Shown piece by piece: positions 16,479 to 24,990 of a DNA stretch of 64,000 bases (positions are counted from its first letter, which is position 1; each line of letters starts with the position of its first letter). The stretch is taken from NCBI GenBank assembly GCA_027315345.1, contig DAHUYE010000036.1, positions 28,074 to 92,073 of the forward strand, written 5' to 3'. Position numbers and translations under genes: made by a program. This stretch comes from Actinomycetota bacterium. GTDB taxonomy: Bacteria > Actinomycetota > Acidimicrobiia > Acidimicrobiales > JAJPHE01. The notes beneath the pieces were generated by a model. The model was not told where the DNA came from. It was given only the letters and a program-made list of their open reading frames with translations, and did not search any database.

Positions 16479-16528
16479 CCGGGCCACGAAGTCCCAGAGC
16501 AGTATCCCGCCTGGTCATCCAGGCCCGG
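16479..16528 (+). promoter_or_regulatory. possible structured nrdJ leader
   Basis: CCGGGCC (16479-16485) pairs with GGCCCGG (16522-16528), and within that range GCCTGG-TCAT-CCAGGC (16509-16524) forms a competing hairpin that shares the right arm. The two structures exclude each other, as in attenuators. No cobalamin riboswitch box could be recognised. Weak evidence. Confidence 0.25.
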
Positions 16529-16557
16529 AACGCCAGTCAGAAAGGCTCCTACACAGC

Positions 16558-19500
16558 ATGGCCATCGCCCCGCAGCGGCTCGGAATCGGTATCCGTCGGC
16601 ACTTCACCACCCCTGGTGTCGATCCTTACGACGAAGTCGTCTGGGAGCGCCGCGACGCCCGGATCACCAACTACCGCGACGGCAGCGTCGCCTTCGAGCA
16701 GCTGGGGGTCGAGGTCCCGGCCTCGTGGAGTGTGAACGCCACCAACATCCTGGCCCAGAAGTACTTCCGGGGCACCCTGGGCACACCCGAGCGTGAGTAC
16801 TCGCTGCGCCAGGTGGCCGATCGGGTGGTCGACACCATCACCGCCTGGGGGACCAAGGACGGCTACTTCCTGGACCGGGAGGAGGCCGAGGCGTTCTCCG
16901 CCGAGCTCAAGCACCTCATCATCCACCAGAAGGCCGCCTTCAACTCCCCGGTCTGGTTCAACATCGGCGTGAAGGGTGTGCCGCAACAGGCCTCAGCTTG
17001 TTTCATCCTGTCCGTCGAGGACACCATGGACTCGATCCTCAACTGGTACGTGGAGGAGGGGACCATCTTCAAGGGAGGTTCGGGGGCGGGCATCAACCTC
17101 TCCCGCATCCGGTCCTCCCAGGAGCTCCTCCAGGGCGGTGGCACCGCCTCCGGGCCCGTGAGCTTCATGCGGGGGGCCGACGCCTCGGCCGGGACCATCA
17201 AGTCCGGTGGCAAGACCCGCCGGGCGGCCAAGATGGTCATCCTCAACGCCGACCACCCGGATGTGGAGGACTTCATCTGGTGCAAGGCGGTGGAGGAGCG
17301 CAAGGCCCGCGTGCTGCGCGACGCCGGCTTCGACATGGATCTGGACGGTAAGGACTCGCACTCCACCCAGTACCAGAACGCCAACAACTCCGTCCGGGTG
17401 ACCGATGACTTCATGCAGGCCGTCGTCGACGACGCCGACTGGCACCTGCGGGCCGTAACCGATGGGTCGATCCTGCGCACCATGAAGGCCCGGGATCTGT
17501 TCCGGCAGATCAGCGAGGCGGCCTGGGAGTGCGCCGACCCCGGCATGCAGTTCGACACCACCATCAACCGCTGGCACACGTCGTCGAACACCGGCCCCAT
17601 CAACGGCAGCAATCCATGTTTTACCGGTGACTCGCTGGTTCATACCGACAAGGGCCTCATCGCCTTCAAGGAGCTGTTCCAGAGGGCCAACGAGGGCGAG
17701 ACATTCGGTGTCTACACGCACGACGCCACCAACGTCGAGTCCCCGGCACAGCGGATCGAGCTGACCACGCCTGAGGCCTTCATGATCACCGGCGTCAATG
17801 ACATCGTGCGACTCCGCTTCGACAACGGATCGGAGTTGCGATGCACTCCCGGGCACAAGATCTTCACCATCAACCGGGGTTACGTGGAGGCAGCCCAGCT
17901 GACATCAGAGGACAAGGTCAAGGCCCTCGATCTTCCGACTCCTGCGACTGCGGCTGAGTACATACTCCCGGTGTCAACCGAGTTGGCCGACTACCTGACC
18001 AAGGGAGATCACTCGGACCAGCTTCACCTACCGGAGGCTTGGACAACAGAGTTCGCCCACTATCTCGGCTGGTTGGTGGGGGACGGCTCGACGTCCGGAT
18101 CGACCACGGCCACCATCTACGGCTCTGCCGAGGACCGTACCTATGTCCTTCCTCGCCATCAGGAACTGGTCGAATCCATCAACGCGCATCGGCCCCTGAA
18201 GCTCTCGGAGCAGGCGAACGGGACAGCTCAGCTCCGCCTCAGCCGCCGGCCCTTTAAGCGCTTCCTGGAGGCCCTCGGACTGGGATCGGTCAAGGGAGCC
18301 GAAAAGCGTGTCCCTTGGTCCGTTCAGCAGGCGCCGAGTGAGATGGTCGGAGCTTTTCTGCAGGGACTGTTCGATGCCGATGGATGCGTCCGCCGAGATG
18401 ATTCGAAGGGCTCTTACGTCGGTCTGGGTTCTATCTCCAAGGAACTGCTGCAAGGCGTCCAAACCCTGCTGTCCACCCTGGGTGTGTCGAGCCGCATCTA
18501 CCGCTCGCAGGGTGGATCCGATTCGGGCCATCTCCCCTACACCGCGGTCGATGGCACTACGCGGAGCTATGGCCGGGCGCCCAGCTATGACCTCCGCATC
18601 TCCTCCAGGTCCATCGCTGCCTTTGCTGCCACGGTCGGCTTCGGCCTTCCCCGTAAATCAGAGGCTCTGAGCGCACTGGTAGCCGAGTGCGGGTTCTATG
18701 ACACCGACAGGAGCATCCGCCTGATCGAGCGTTCGGAGGAGGGCCGGGAACTCACCTACAACCTGAGCGAGCCCCGCAACCATTCCTACGTGGTCAACGG
18801 TGTCGTGGTGAGGAACTGCTCCGAGTACATGCACCTGGACAACAGCGCCTGCAACCTGGCCAGCCTGAACCTGCTGACCTTCCTGCAGGACGATGGCAGC
18901 TTCGACGTCGAGGGCTTCCGGGCGGCGGTGGAGGTCATCTTCACCGCCCAGGAGATCCTGGTCGGTAACGCCGATTACCCGACCGAGAGCATTGCGGCCA
19001 CGTCGCGGCGCTTCCGTCAGCTCGGGATCGGATACGCCAACCTGGGTGCCCTGCTCATGGCCCAGGGACTTCCCTACGACTCCGATGAGGGCCGGGCCTG
19101 GGCGGCGGCCATCACCGCTCTCATGACCGGGCACTCCTACGCCACCTCGGCCCGGACGGCGGCCCGGATGGGCCCCTTCGCCGGCTACACCGAGAATGCC
19201 GAGCCCATGCTCAAGGTCCTGCGCATGCACCGGGCTGCCGTGGCCGACATCGATGAGGAGGTCGTTCCCACCAGTCTCCTCACCGCCGCCCAGGAAGCCT
19301 GGGAGCTGGCCGTGGAGACGGCGGAGCAGTACGGCGTGCGCAACTCGCAGGCGTCGGTCCTGGCTCCGACCGGATGTCTGGTGGGGGGAACGCTCGTCCC
19401 GACCGGTCGCGGTCTGGTCAGGCTCGGTTCCCTGGGCGACGTCGATGGGGAGAAGTGGCAGGACCTCAGCACGGCCGTTCAGACGGATGAGGGTCCCAAG

Positions 19501-21894
19501 GAAGCGACCAAGTTCTTCGTCAACGGCGTCGCCAATGTCGTGACAGTCGACACCGGCCGTGGCTTCCGCATCCAGGGCACGCCCGAACACAGGATCAAGG
19601 TGGTCACCGAGGGGAAGGGGCAGTGGGAGTGGCGCCGCTTCGGCGAGATTCGCCCAGGCGACCTCGTTCCCCTGGCACTCGACCAGTTGGTGGGCCGGCC
19701 TCAGGTGACTCCACTTCCCCCGCTGCCCGAGGCCTACTGGACCAGCGATCACTCGACCCGCGTACCTCGGCAGATGACGCCTGAGCTGGCCGAGCTGATC
19801 GGCTACTTCATGGGTGATGGCTCGCTGCACTCCAGGGGCCTGCGCTTCTGTGTCTCCGAAGGCGACTTTGATGTCGTTGAGCGACTTGAGCTCCTCGGCA
19901 AGGAGCTGTTCGGGTTGCCGGCGGCCGTGGCCGCCAAGGCCGGATACACCGAGGTGCGGTTCGACTCGGTAAGGCTGGTCCTCTGGTGGGAGGCGTGCGG
20001 CTTCGCCAAGACGCTTCCCGTCGTGGATCACTCCGGGAAGGGGTACTTGCCGCGAATCCCCGACGCCGTCCTCCACAGCAACGACCGTGTGGTCTATTCG
20101 GCCTTCCTTCGGGGGTTGTTCGAGGCTGACGGGACCGTCACCAACGGCTATCCGGTCTGGTCCACGACCAGTCTGGAGTTCTCACGTGATGTGCAGAGCC
20201 TGCTGCTGGCCCTCGGCTTTGTGACCACCCGCAAGGTCGATACCGTCCGGACCGGGTGGGGGAGGTCCCCGCTGGCCGCCCTGCGGCTGCTCAATCTGGC
20301 CGCCAACAGCCGCTGGCAGGAGGAGATCGGCTTCATGGGCGACCGCAAGAACTACGCCGTACGGTCAGCCACAGCCACACAGGCAAGCCGGCACGATCAC
20401 ATCCCTCTGACGCGAGAGATGGTGGACCGTCTGGCCCCGTCCAATGACCGGCTGCGGAAGGTCCTCTTGCTGGAGGTCGGCCGGGGCACGGTTTCCCGCC
20501 GGATCGCATCGGAGCTGTATGAGCGGACCCATGACGCCGAGCTCGGTCACCTGCTGTCCTTCTTCTACGATCGGGTGGTAAGTGCTGAGCTCGGTGACGA
20601 TGAGCTCACCTACGACATCTCCGTTCCCGCCAATGTGACCTACGTGGCCAACGGGTTTGTCAGTCACAACACCATCGGCCTGCTCATGGACTGCGACACC
20701 ACTGGCGTGGAGCCCGATCTCGGCTTGGTCAAGCTCAAGAAGCTGGTGGGCGGAGGGACCATGTCCATCGTCAACCAGACCGTGCCCCGGGCGCTGGAGC
20801 GGTTGGGCTACAGCCCCGAGCAGATCGACTCGATCATCGCCTACATCGATGAGAACAAGACCATCCTGGGTGCTCCCCAGCTGGCCGTCGAGCATCTGCC
20901 CGTCTTTGCCTGCTCGATGGGTGACAACGTCATCCATTACCGGGGCCACGTGCGGATGATGGGCGCCGTTCAGCCCTTCATCTCCGGGGCAATCTCCAAG
21001 ACGGTCAACATGCCCGAGGAGGCAACCGTCGAGGAGATCGAGCAGCTGCACATCGAGGCCTGGCAGCTCGGTCTCAAGGCCGTGGCCATCTACCGTGACA
21101 ACTGCAAGGTGGCCCAGCCGCTCTCGACGGCCAAGAAGGATGGCGCCGAGGCTCCCATGGGGGCAGCCGAAGTGACGGCGGCGGCCAATCCGGTCCTGGC
21201 CGCCAAGATTGCCGAGCTGGAGAAGGCCCTGGCTGTCCAGACCGTGATCGTCAAGCAGCCCATCCGGGAGCGTCTGCCCAAGCGGCGCCGGTCCAACACC
21301 TTCAAGTTCCGGGTGGCCGACTGCGAGGGCTATGTCCATGTCGGTGAGTACGAGGACGGCCGTCCCGGTGAGTTGTTCCTCAAGATCTCCAAGCAGGGTT
21401 CCACCCTGGCCGGGATAATGGACGCCTTCGGGATCGCCATCTCCATGGGCCTGCAGAACGGCGTACCGCTCTCGACCTACGTGAAGCAGTACACCAATAT
21501 GCGCTTCGAGCCGGCCGGCATGACCGATGATCCCGATCTGCGGCTGGCCACCAGCCTGGTGGACTACATCTTCCGGCGCCTGGCCGTGGACTACATGCCC
21601 TACTCGGAGCGGGTCGAACTGGGCATCCTGACTTCGGACGAGCGGACCCAGCCCACCCTCCCGGGTGTGGATGAGATCGCCACGCCGACCGTTGGCATCA
21701 TCGAGGAGACCACCCGGGTGGAGCCGGACCCCCAGCCCACAGTGGTGGCCGCCCCGGTGGAGGAGGGGCCCGTCGTTCTGGGCCGGACCGAGGTCAAGGA
21801 TGCGCCCTATTGCTACCAGTGCGGCAATGCCATGCAGCGGGCTGGCTCCTGCTACGTCTGCGCCAGCTGTGGCACCACCAGCGGCTGTTCCTAG
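16558..21894 (+). CDS. nrdJ: B12-dependent (class II) ribonucleotide reductase with two inteins
   Basis: A 1778-residue precursor; after removal of two inteins (400 and 432 residues) the enzyme has 946, the usual NrdJ size. It reduces ribonucleotides to deoxyribonucleotides using adenosylcobalamin. ATG 16558 has an upstream agaaagg; longer in-frame residues are not conserved. Key residues by family comparison are C148 (QASACFIL) and C765 (NSACNLASLNL), the redox pair, and C754 of NP/CSEYMHLD, the thiyl-radical Cys. The C-terminus CYQCGNAM-CYVCASCG is the redox/zinc tail. Intein 1 lies before C754, intein 2 within APTG/TIGLLMD. Confidence 0.95.
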   Translation: MAIAPQRLGIGIRRHFTTPGVDPYDEVVWERRDARITNYRDGSVAFEQLGVEVPASWSVNATNILAQKYFRGTLGTPEREYSLRQVADRVVDTITAWGTKDGYFLDREEAEAFSAELKHLIIHQKAAFNSPVWFNIGVKGVPQQASACFILSVEDTMDSILNWYVEEGTIFKGGSGAGINLSRIRSSQELLQGGGTASGPVSFMRGADASAGTIKSGGKTRRAAKMVILNADHPDVEDFIWCKAVEERKARVLRDAGFDMDLDGKDSHSTQYQNANNSVRVTDDFMQAVVDDADWHLRAVTDGSILRTMKARDLFRQISEAAWECADPGMQFDTTINRWHTSSNTGPINGSNPCFTGDSLVHTDKGLIAFKELFQRANEGETFGVYTHDATNVESPAQRIELTTPEAFMITGVNDIVRLRFDNGSELRCTPGHKIFTINRGYVEAAQLTSEDKVKALDLPTPATAAEYILPVSTELADYLTKGDHSDQLHLPEAWTTEFAHYLGWLVGDGSTSGSTTATIYGSAEDRTYVLPRHQELVESINAHRPLKLSEQANGTAQLRLSRRPFKRFLEALGLGSVKGAEKRVPWSVQQAPSEMVGAFLQGLFDADGCVRRDDSKGSYVGLGSISKELLQGVQTLLSTLGVSSRIYRSQGGSDSGHLPYTAVDGTTRSYGRAPSYDLRISSRSIAAFAATVGFGLPRKSEALSALVAECGFYDTDRSIRLIERSEEGRELTYNLSEPRNHSYVVNGVVVRNCSEYMHLDNSACNLASLNLLTFLQDDGSFDVEGFRAAVEVIFTAQEILVGNADYPTESIAATSRRFRQLGIGYANLGALLMAQGLPYDSDEGRAWAAAITALMTGHSYATSARTAARMGPFAGYTENAEPMLKVLRMHRAAVADIDEEVVPTSLLTAAQEAWELAVETAEQYGVRNSQASVLAPTGCLVGGTLVPTGRGLVRLGSLGDVDGEKWQDLSTAVQTDEGPKEATKFFVNGVANVVTVDTGRGFRIQGTPEHRIKVVTEGKGQWEWRRFGEIRPGDLVPLALDQLVGRPQVTPLPPLPEAYWTSDHSTRVPRQMTPELAELIGYFMGDGSLHSRGLRFCVSEGDFDVVERLELLGKELFGLPAAVAAKAGYTEVRFDSVRLVLWWEACGFAKTLPVVDHSGKGYLPRIPDAVLHSNDRVVYSAFLRGLFEADGTVTNGYPVWSTTSLEFSRDVQSLLLALGFVTTRKVDTVRTGWGRSPLAALRLLNLAANSRWQEEIGFMGDRKNYAVRSATATQASRHDHIPLTREMVDRLAPSNDRLRKVLLLEVGRGTVSRRIASELYERTHDAELGHLLSFFYDRVVSAELGDDELTYDISVPANVTYVANGFVSHNTIGLLMDCDTTGVEPDLGLVKLKKLVGGGTMSIVNQTVPRALERLGYSPEQIDSIIAYIDENKTILGAPQLAVEHLPVFACSMGDNVIHYRGHVRMMGAVQPFISGAISKTVNMPEEATVEEIEQLHIEAWQLGLKAVAIYRDNCKVAQPLSTAKKDGAEAPMGAAEVTAAANPVLAAKIAELEKALAVQTVIVKQPIRERLPKRRRSNTFKFRVADCEGYVHVGEYEDGRPGELFLKISKQGSTLAGIMDAFGIAISMGLQNGVPLSTYVKQYTNMRFEPAGMTDDPDLRLATSLVDYIFRRLAVDYMPYSERVELGILTSDERTQPTLPGVDEIATPTVGIIEETTRVEPDPQPTVVAAPVEEGPVVLGRTEVKDAPYCYQCGNAMQRAGSCYVCASCGTTSGCS
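17617..18816 (+). mobile_element. NrdJ intein 1 with LAGLIDADG homing endonuclease
   Basis: A 400-residue intein. It starts with Cys1 (CFTGDSLVHTDKG, block A), has TPGH at 77-80 (block B) and DOD endonuclease motifs HYLGWLVGDG (148-157) and FLQGLFDADG (247-256). It ends with block F/G: NHSYVVNGVVVRN, terminal Asn400, followed by extein Cys754. The penultimate residue is Arg, not the usual His. Codons contain more A/T at third positions than the extein, as expected for a horizontally moving element. Confidence 0.93.
19375..20670 (+). mobile_element. NrdJ intein 2 with LAGLIDADG homing endonuclease
   Basis: A 432-residue intein between extein APTG and TIGLLMDCD. Cys1 begins CLVGGTLVPTGRG; block B is TPEH (69-72). 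The DOD motifs are LIGYFMGDGS (141-150) and FLRGLFEADG (244-253). The C-terminal block reads YDISVPANVTYVANGFVSHN with standard His431-Asn432, and the +1 residue is Thr. The block F His seems to be replaced (VPANVTY). It lies in the phosphate-binding loop of the reductase active site. Confidence 0.93.
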
Positions 21895-21920
21895 GTAGGT
21901 CGCACCGCATCACGGGACTC

Positions 21921-21965
21921 AGGGCCCCGCCAACGACCCGCACAGGCGGTCGGGGGCGGGGCCTT
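21921..21965 (+). terminator. terminator hairpin after nrdJ
   Basis: GGCCCCGCC (21923-21931) pairs with GGCGGGGCC (21955-21963), and CGACC/GGTCG extends the stem inside. It begins 27 bases after the nrdJ stop. The tail is only TTA, so it is a GC-rich actinobacterial type without a T-run. Confidence 0.6.
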
Positions 21966-22100
21966 ACCCGTGGCCGACCCCGGAGGGGCCGGACCGCCGC
22001 CACCCTGGCCGGCCCGAAGGCATAGGAATTTCTCGCCCGGCGCGGTTGATCCGCCCGACAGAGCCCCACCAACCCTTCAGACCGCACCGAGGGGTGAGCC

Positions 22101-24416
22101 ATGGGCATGATTCGCAGGATCTGGGCAGACATGAGGACTCCGGAGCACCGGGTGCGGACACTGGTCACCGGAGCCGTCGTCCTCGTCCTGGCCGCCGGCG
22201 GAGGCGCGGCCGTGGCCATGCCGGGCGCCCCGGTGGCGTCGGTCCGATCCGAGCCGCCCGCCACGACCACCACCGCGGTTCCGGTGTCGACCACCAGCTC
22301 CATTGCGACCACGACCAACCCCGCTCCGGCCCCGGCCGTCCCGCACGCGGCCGCACCGGTCTCCCTGGTCGCCTACGGCGGCTGCACCCAGCTCCTGAAC
22401 CAGGTCAAGACCGAGGCCCTGGCCGAGGTGGGCCCCTACGGGCTGGCCCAACCGGGTGGCTCGGGCGGGACCCCTACGGTCGCCTCCGGGACCGCCTCGT
22501 CCGGCGCCGCCCCGGCCCCGGAGGCGGCCACCGCCGCCCCGGCGTCGGGTGCCTCGAGCCCGACCGGCGCCTCCAACTCTCCCGATCTGGGCCCCGCCTC
22601 GGCCTCCTACTCCGGCACCAATGACCAGGAGGCGGGCGTGGACGAGCCCGATCTGACCAAGACCGATGGCCGGCTGCTGCTCGTGGTCCGCCACAATCCG
22701 GTCGGGCTGGAAGTGGCCGATGTCAGCACTTCCACCCCACATCTGGACGGCTTCATCGCCTTGCCCCAGGTCGGTTATGACCCCCAACTGCTGGTGACGG
22801 GGGGGTACGCCGTCATCATCGGCCAGGGCCAGTGGGATGCCTCGTCCAACCAGACGGGCACCGAGGTGGACGTCATCAGTCTCAGCGACCCCGCCCACCC
22901 GTCGATCGTGCGCTCCTTCGATCTCCAGGGAGCCGAGCAGGGGGCCCGCCTCATTGCCGGACGGATTCTGGTGGTGCTGCAGGGTCAGCCCAACCTGCCC
23001 TTCGTCGATCCGTCCGGATCGAGCCCGGGCGAGTTGAACGCCGCCACCAGCCAGAACCGGGCCATCGTCAGGTCCTCCGCGCTCTCGAACTGGCTGCCGG
23101 CCGTGTCGGCTTCCCCGGGTAATCGGACCCAGCTGGCGTCGTGCCAGGCGGCCCTGCACCCGACCGTGGCCTCGGGCCTGGGGACAGTTTCGGTGGTGAG
23201 CCTCAACCCGGCGTCAAGTCAGCCCGGTCCGGAAGTGACCGTGGTCGGCAACGCCTCGAGCGTCTACGCCAGCACCAAGGCCCTCTATGTCGCCACCTCC
23301 CCGTGGGCCGATCAGATCTACATGCGGCCGGAGATGGGGACGGCCATGCCGGGCCCGGGCGGACCGGCGCCGTCATCGGCGGACGGGATCACCACCGACA
23401 TCCACGGATTCGACCTCTCCGATCCGGCCGCTCCGCGCTACCTCGGTTCCGGCGTGGTCCCCGGCACCCTTATCGGCCAGTACGCCCTGTCCGAGTACAA
23501 CGGTGACCTGCGGGTGGCAACCACGGTCGGCCAGGCCACCCCCGCTCCCGGCGAAGGCAGCGCCCCCAGTCAGCTGTCCGACAGCCGGGTGACCGTACTG
23601 GCGCCCGAGGCCGGGGCGCTGGTCCCGGTGGGCAGCATCGGCGGGCTGGGCCAGGGCGAGAAGATCTATGGGGTCCGCTTCGTCGGGCCGCTCGGTTACG
23701 TGGTCACCTTCAATCAGACCGATCCCCTCTACGTGGTGGACCTGAGTGATCCGGCCCACCCCACTCTGGACGGGCAGCTGGCCCTGACCGGATACTCCTC
23801 GTTCCTGCAGCCGTTGGGCGGTTCCCTTCTGCTCGGTGTCGGTGAGGCCGTGGACTCCAACCTGCGCCAGACCGGCCTGCAGCTATCCGTGTTCGACGTG
23901 TCCAATCCGAACCGCCCGGTGCTGCGCTCCCGGGTGGAGATCAACGGGGCCAACTCCTCGGCCCAGAACGACCCCCACGCCCTCCTGTGGTGGCCCGGCC
24001 GCCGGCTGGTGGCCATGCCCGTCACCGACTACCAGCAGGCGCAGCCAGCGGGGGGCGGGGCGGGGTCGTCCACCAACTCCTCGGGCTCGTCCGGCTCCGA
24101 GTTCAACGGCCTGATCGTCTGGCATGTCGACAACAACGGCTCCCTGCAGCAGGTGGCCCAGTTCGCCCAACCTCAGCCCCAGTCGGCTCAGCCCAGCCCG
24201 GGTGGGTGTGACACGTGCACCAGTTCCGGCGGAGCCTCGGCCCGCCCGGCCCCGGCGCCCGGCGGCGGGACCATGATGTATGTCCCGCTCTCCAACGGGA
24301 TAGAGCGGGCCGTGGTGGTCGGGGATCTGCTCTACACCGCCTCGGATACGGGCATCATGGCCACCAACATGGACTCCTGGGCCCAAGCCGCCTGGCTGGC
24401 CTACCCGGCGTCCTGA
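22101..24416 (+). CDS. secreted beta-propeller domain protein
   Basis: A 771-residue protein. Residues 19-40 are a membrane/signal segment (VRTLVTGAVVLVLAAGGGAAVAM), then a Thr/Ala/Pro-rich linker with one Cys (GGCTQLLN). From residue 179 it has GVDEPDLTKTDG, the signature of the secreted C-terminal beta-propeller family (Beta_propel, COG4880), with repeated strands such as VVDLSDPAHPTLDGQL and VFDVSNPNRPVLRS. It is probably extracellular and anchored. It ends 16 bases before the ECF sigma gene, which may regulate it. Ligand unknown. Confidence 0.85.
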   Translation: MGMIRRIWADMRTPEHRVRTLVTGAVVLVLAAGGGAAVAMPGAPVASVRSEPPATTTTAVPVSTTSSIATTTNPAPAPAVPHAAAPVSLVAYGGCTQLLNQVKTEALAEVGPYGLAQPGGSGGTPTVASGTASSGAAPAPEAATAAPASGASSPTGASNSPDLGPASASYSGTNDQEAGVDEPDLTKTDGRLLLVVRHNPVGLEVADVSTSTPHLDGFIALPQVGYDPQLLVTGGYAVIIGQGQWDASSNQTGTEVDVISLSDPAHPSIVRSFDLQGAEQGARLIAGRILVVLQGQPNLPFVDPSGSSPGELNAATSQNRAIVRSSALSNWLPAVSASPGNRTQLASCQAALHPTVASGLGTVSVVSLNPASSQPGPEVTVVGNASSVYASTKALYVATSPWADQIYMRPEMGTAMPGPGGPAPSSADGITTDIHGFDLSDPAAPRYLGSGVVPGTLIGQYALSEYNGDLRVATTVGQATPAPGEGSAPSQLSDSRVTVLAPEAGALVPVGSIGGLGQGEKIYGVRFVGPLGYVVTFNQTDPLYVVDLSDPAHPTLDGQLALTGYSSFLQPLGGSLLLGVGEAVDSNLRQTGLQLSVFDVSNPNRPVLRSRVEINGANSSAQNDPHALLWWPGRRLVAMPVTDYQQAQPAGGGAGSSTNSSGSSGSEFNGLIVWHVDNNGSLQQVAQFAQPQPQSAQPSPGGCDTCTSSGGASARPAPAPGGGTMMYVPLSNGIERAVVVGDLLYTASDTGIMATNMDSWAQAAWLAYPAS

Positions 24417-24432
24417 CCGGGTTGGCCTGCCA

Positions 24433-24990
24433 TTGACCCTCGACCCCGCCTTCTCCTCTGAGGAAGTCGACCTTCTCCTCTCCGCCGCATCCGGTGACCC
24501 CACCTCGGTGCGCCGGCTCCTGGACGAGGTGGCCCCGGTGGTGTACGGATTCATCTTCGCCCGGGTCGGCGGGTCCCCGGTGGTAGCCGAGGATCTTCTT
24601 CAGGAGACGCTCTGCGAGGCGGTGCGATCGGCGTCGGGCTTCCGGGGCGATTCCTCTCTGGCCACCTGGATGTGCGCCATCGCCAAACGACGTCTGGCCC
24701 GGCACTACGAGGCCGAGCGCAAGGCCGAAGTCGCCCGGCACGGTCTGCAGCTGGTGACCGAGGAGGACGAGGACCCGGAAGTGGAGCGGCTGGATCGCCA
24801 GGATGAAGTGGCCCGCGCCCTGGGCCGGCTCTCACCGTTGCACCGGCAGGTGCTGGTCCTCAAGTACCTCGATGACATGTCGGTGGAAGCCATTGCCCGC
24901 CAGTTGGGCCGCAGCCGGACCCAGATCCAGTCCCTGCTGCAGCGGGCGCGGCAAGGACTACGCAGCGAATTGGAGAGCGAAGATGGCTGA
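24433..24990 (+). CDS. ECF-type RNA polymerase sigma factor
   Basis: A 185-residue sigma-70 family protein with a TTG start. Region 2 is at about 25-90 (VVAEDLLQETLCEAVRSASGFRGDSSLATWMCAIAKRR) and region 4 at about 125-180 (LSPLHRQVLVLKYLDDMSVEAIARQLGRS, then RTQIQSLLQRARQGLR). It directs RNA polymerase to stress or envelope promoters. Its last 8 bases overlap the next gene, whose membrane protein looks like its regulator. Confidence 0.9.
   Translation: MTLDPAFSSEEVDLLLSAASGDPTSVRRLLDEVAPVVYGFIFARVGGSPVVAEDLLQETLCEAVRSASGFRGDSSLATWMCAIAKRRLARHYEAERKAEVARHGLQLVTEEDEDPEVERLDRQDEVARALGRLSPLHRQVLVLKYLDDMSVEAIARQLGRSRTQIQSLLQRARQGLRSELESEDG

Noticed and set aside
16456..16557. 34-residue N-terminal extension of NrdJ
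   Set aside because: Residues are not NrdJ-like and would cover the palindromic leader; ATG 16558 starts the conserved protein.
16416..16557. Cobalamin riboswitch before nrdJ
   Set aside because: Searched for because the enzyme uses B12, but the conserved B12 box and core stems are not present.
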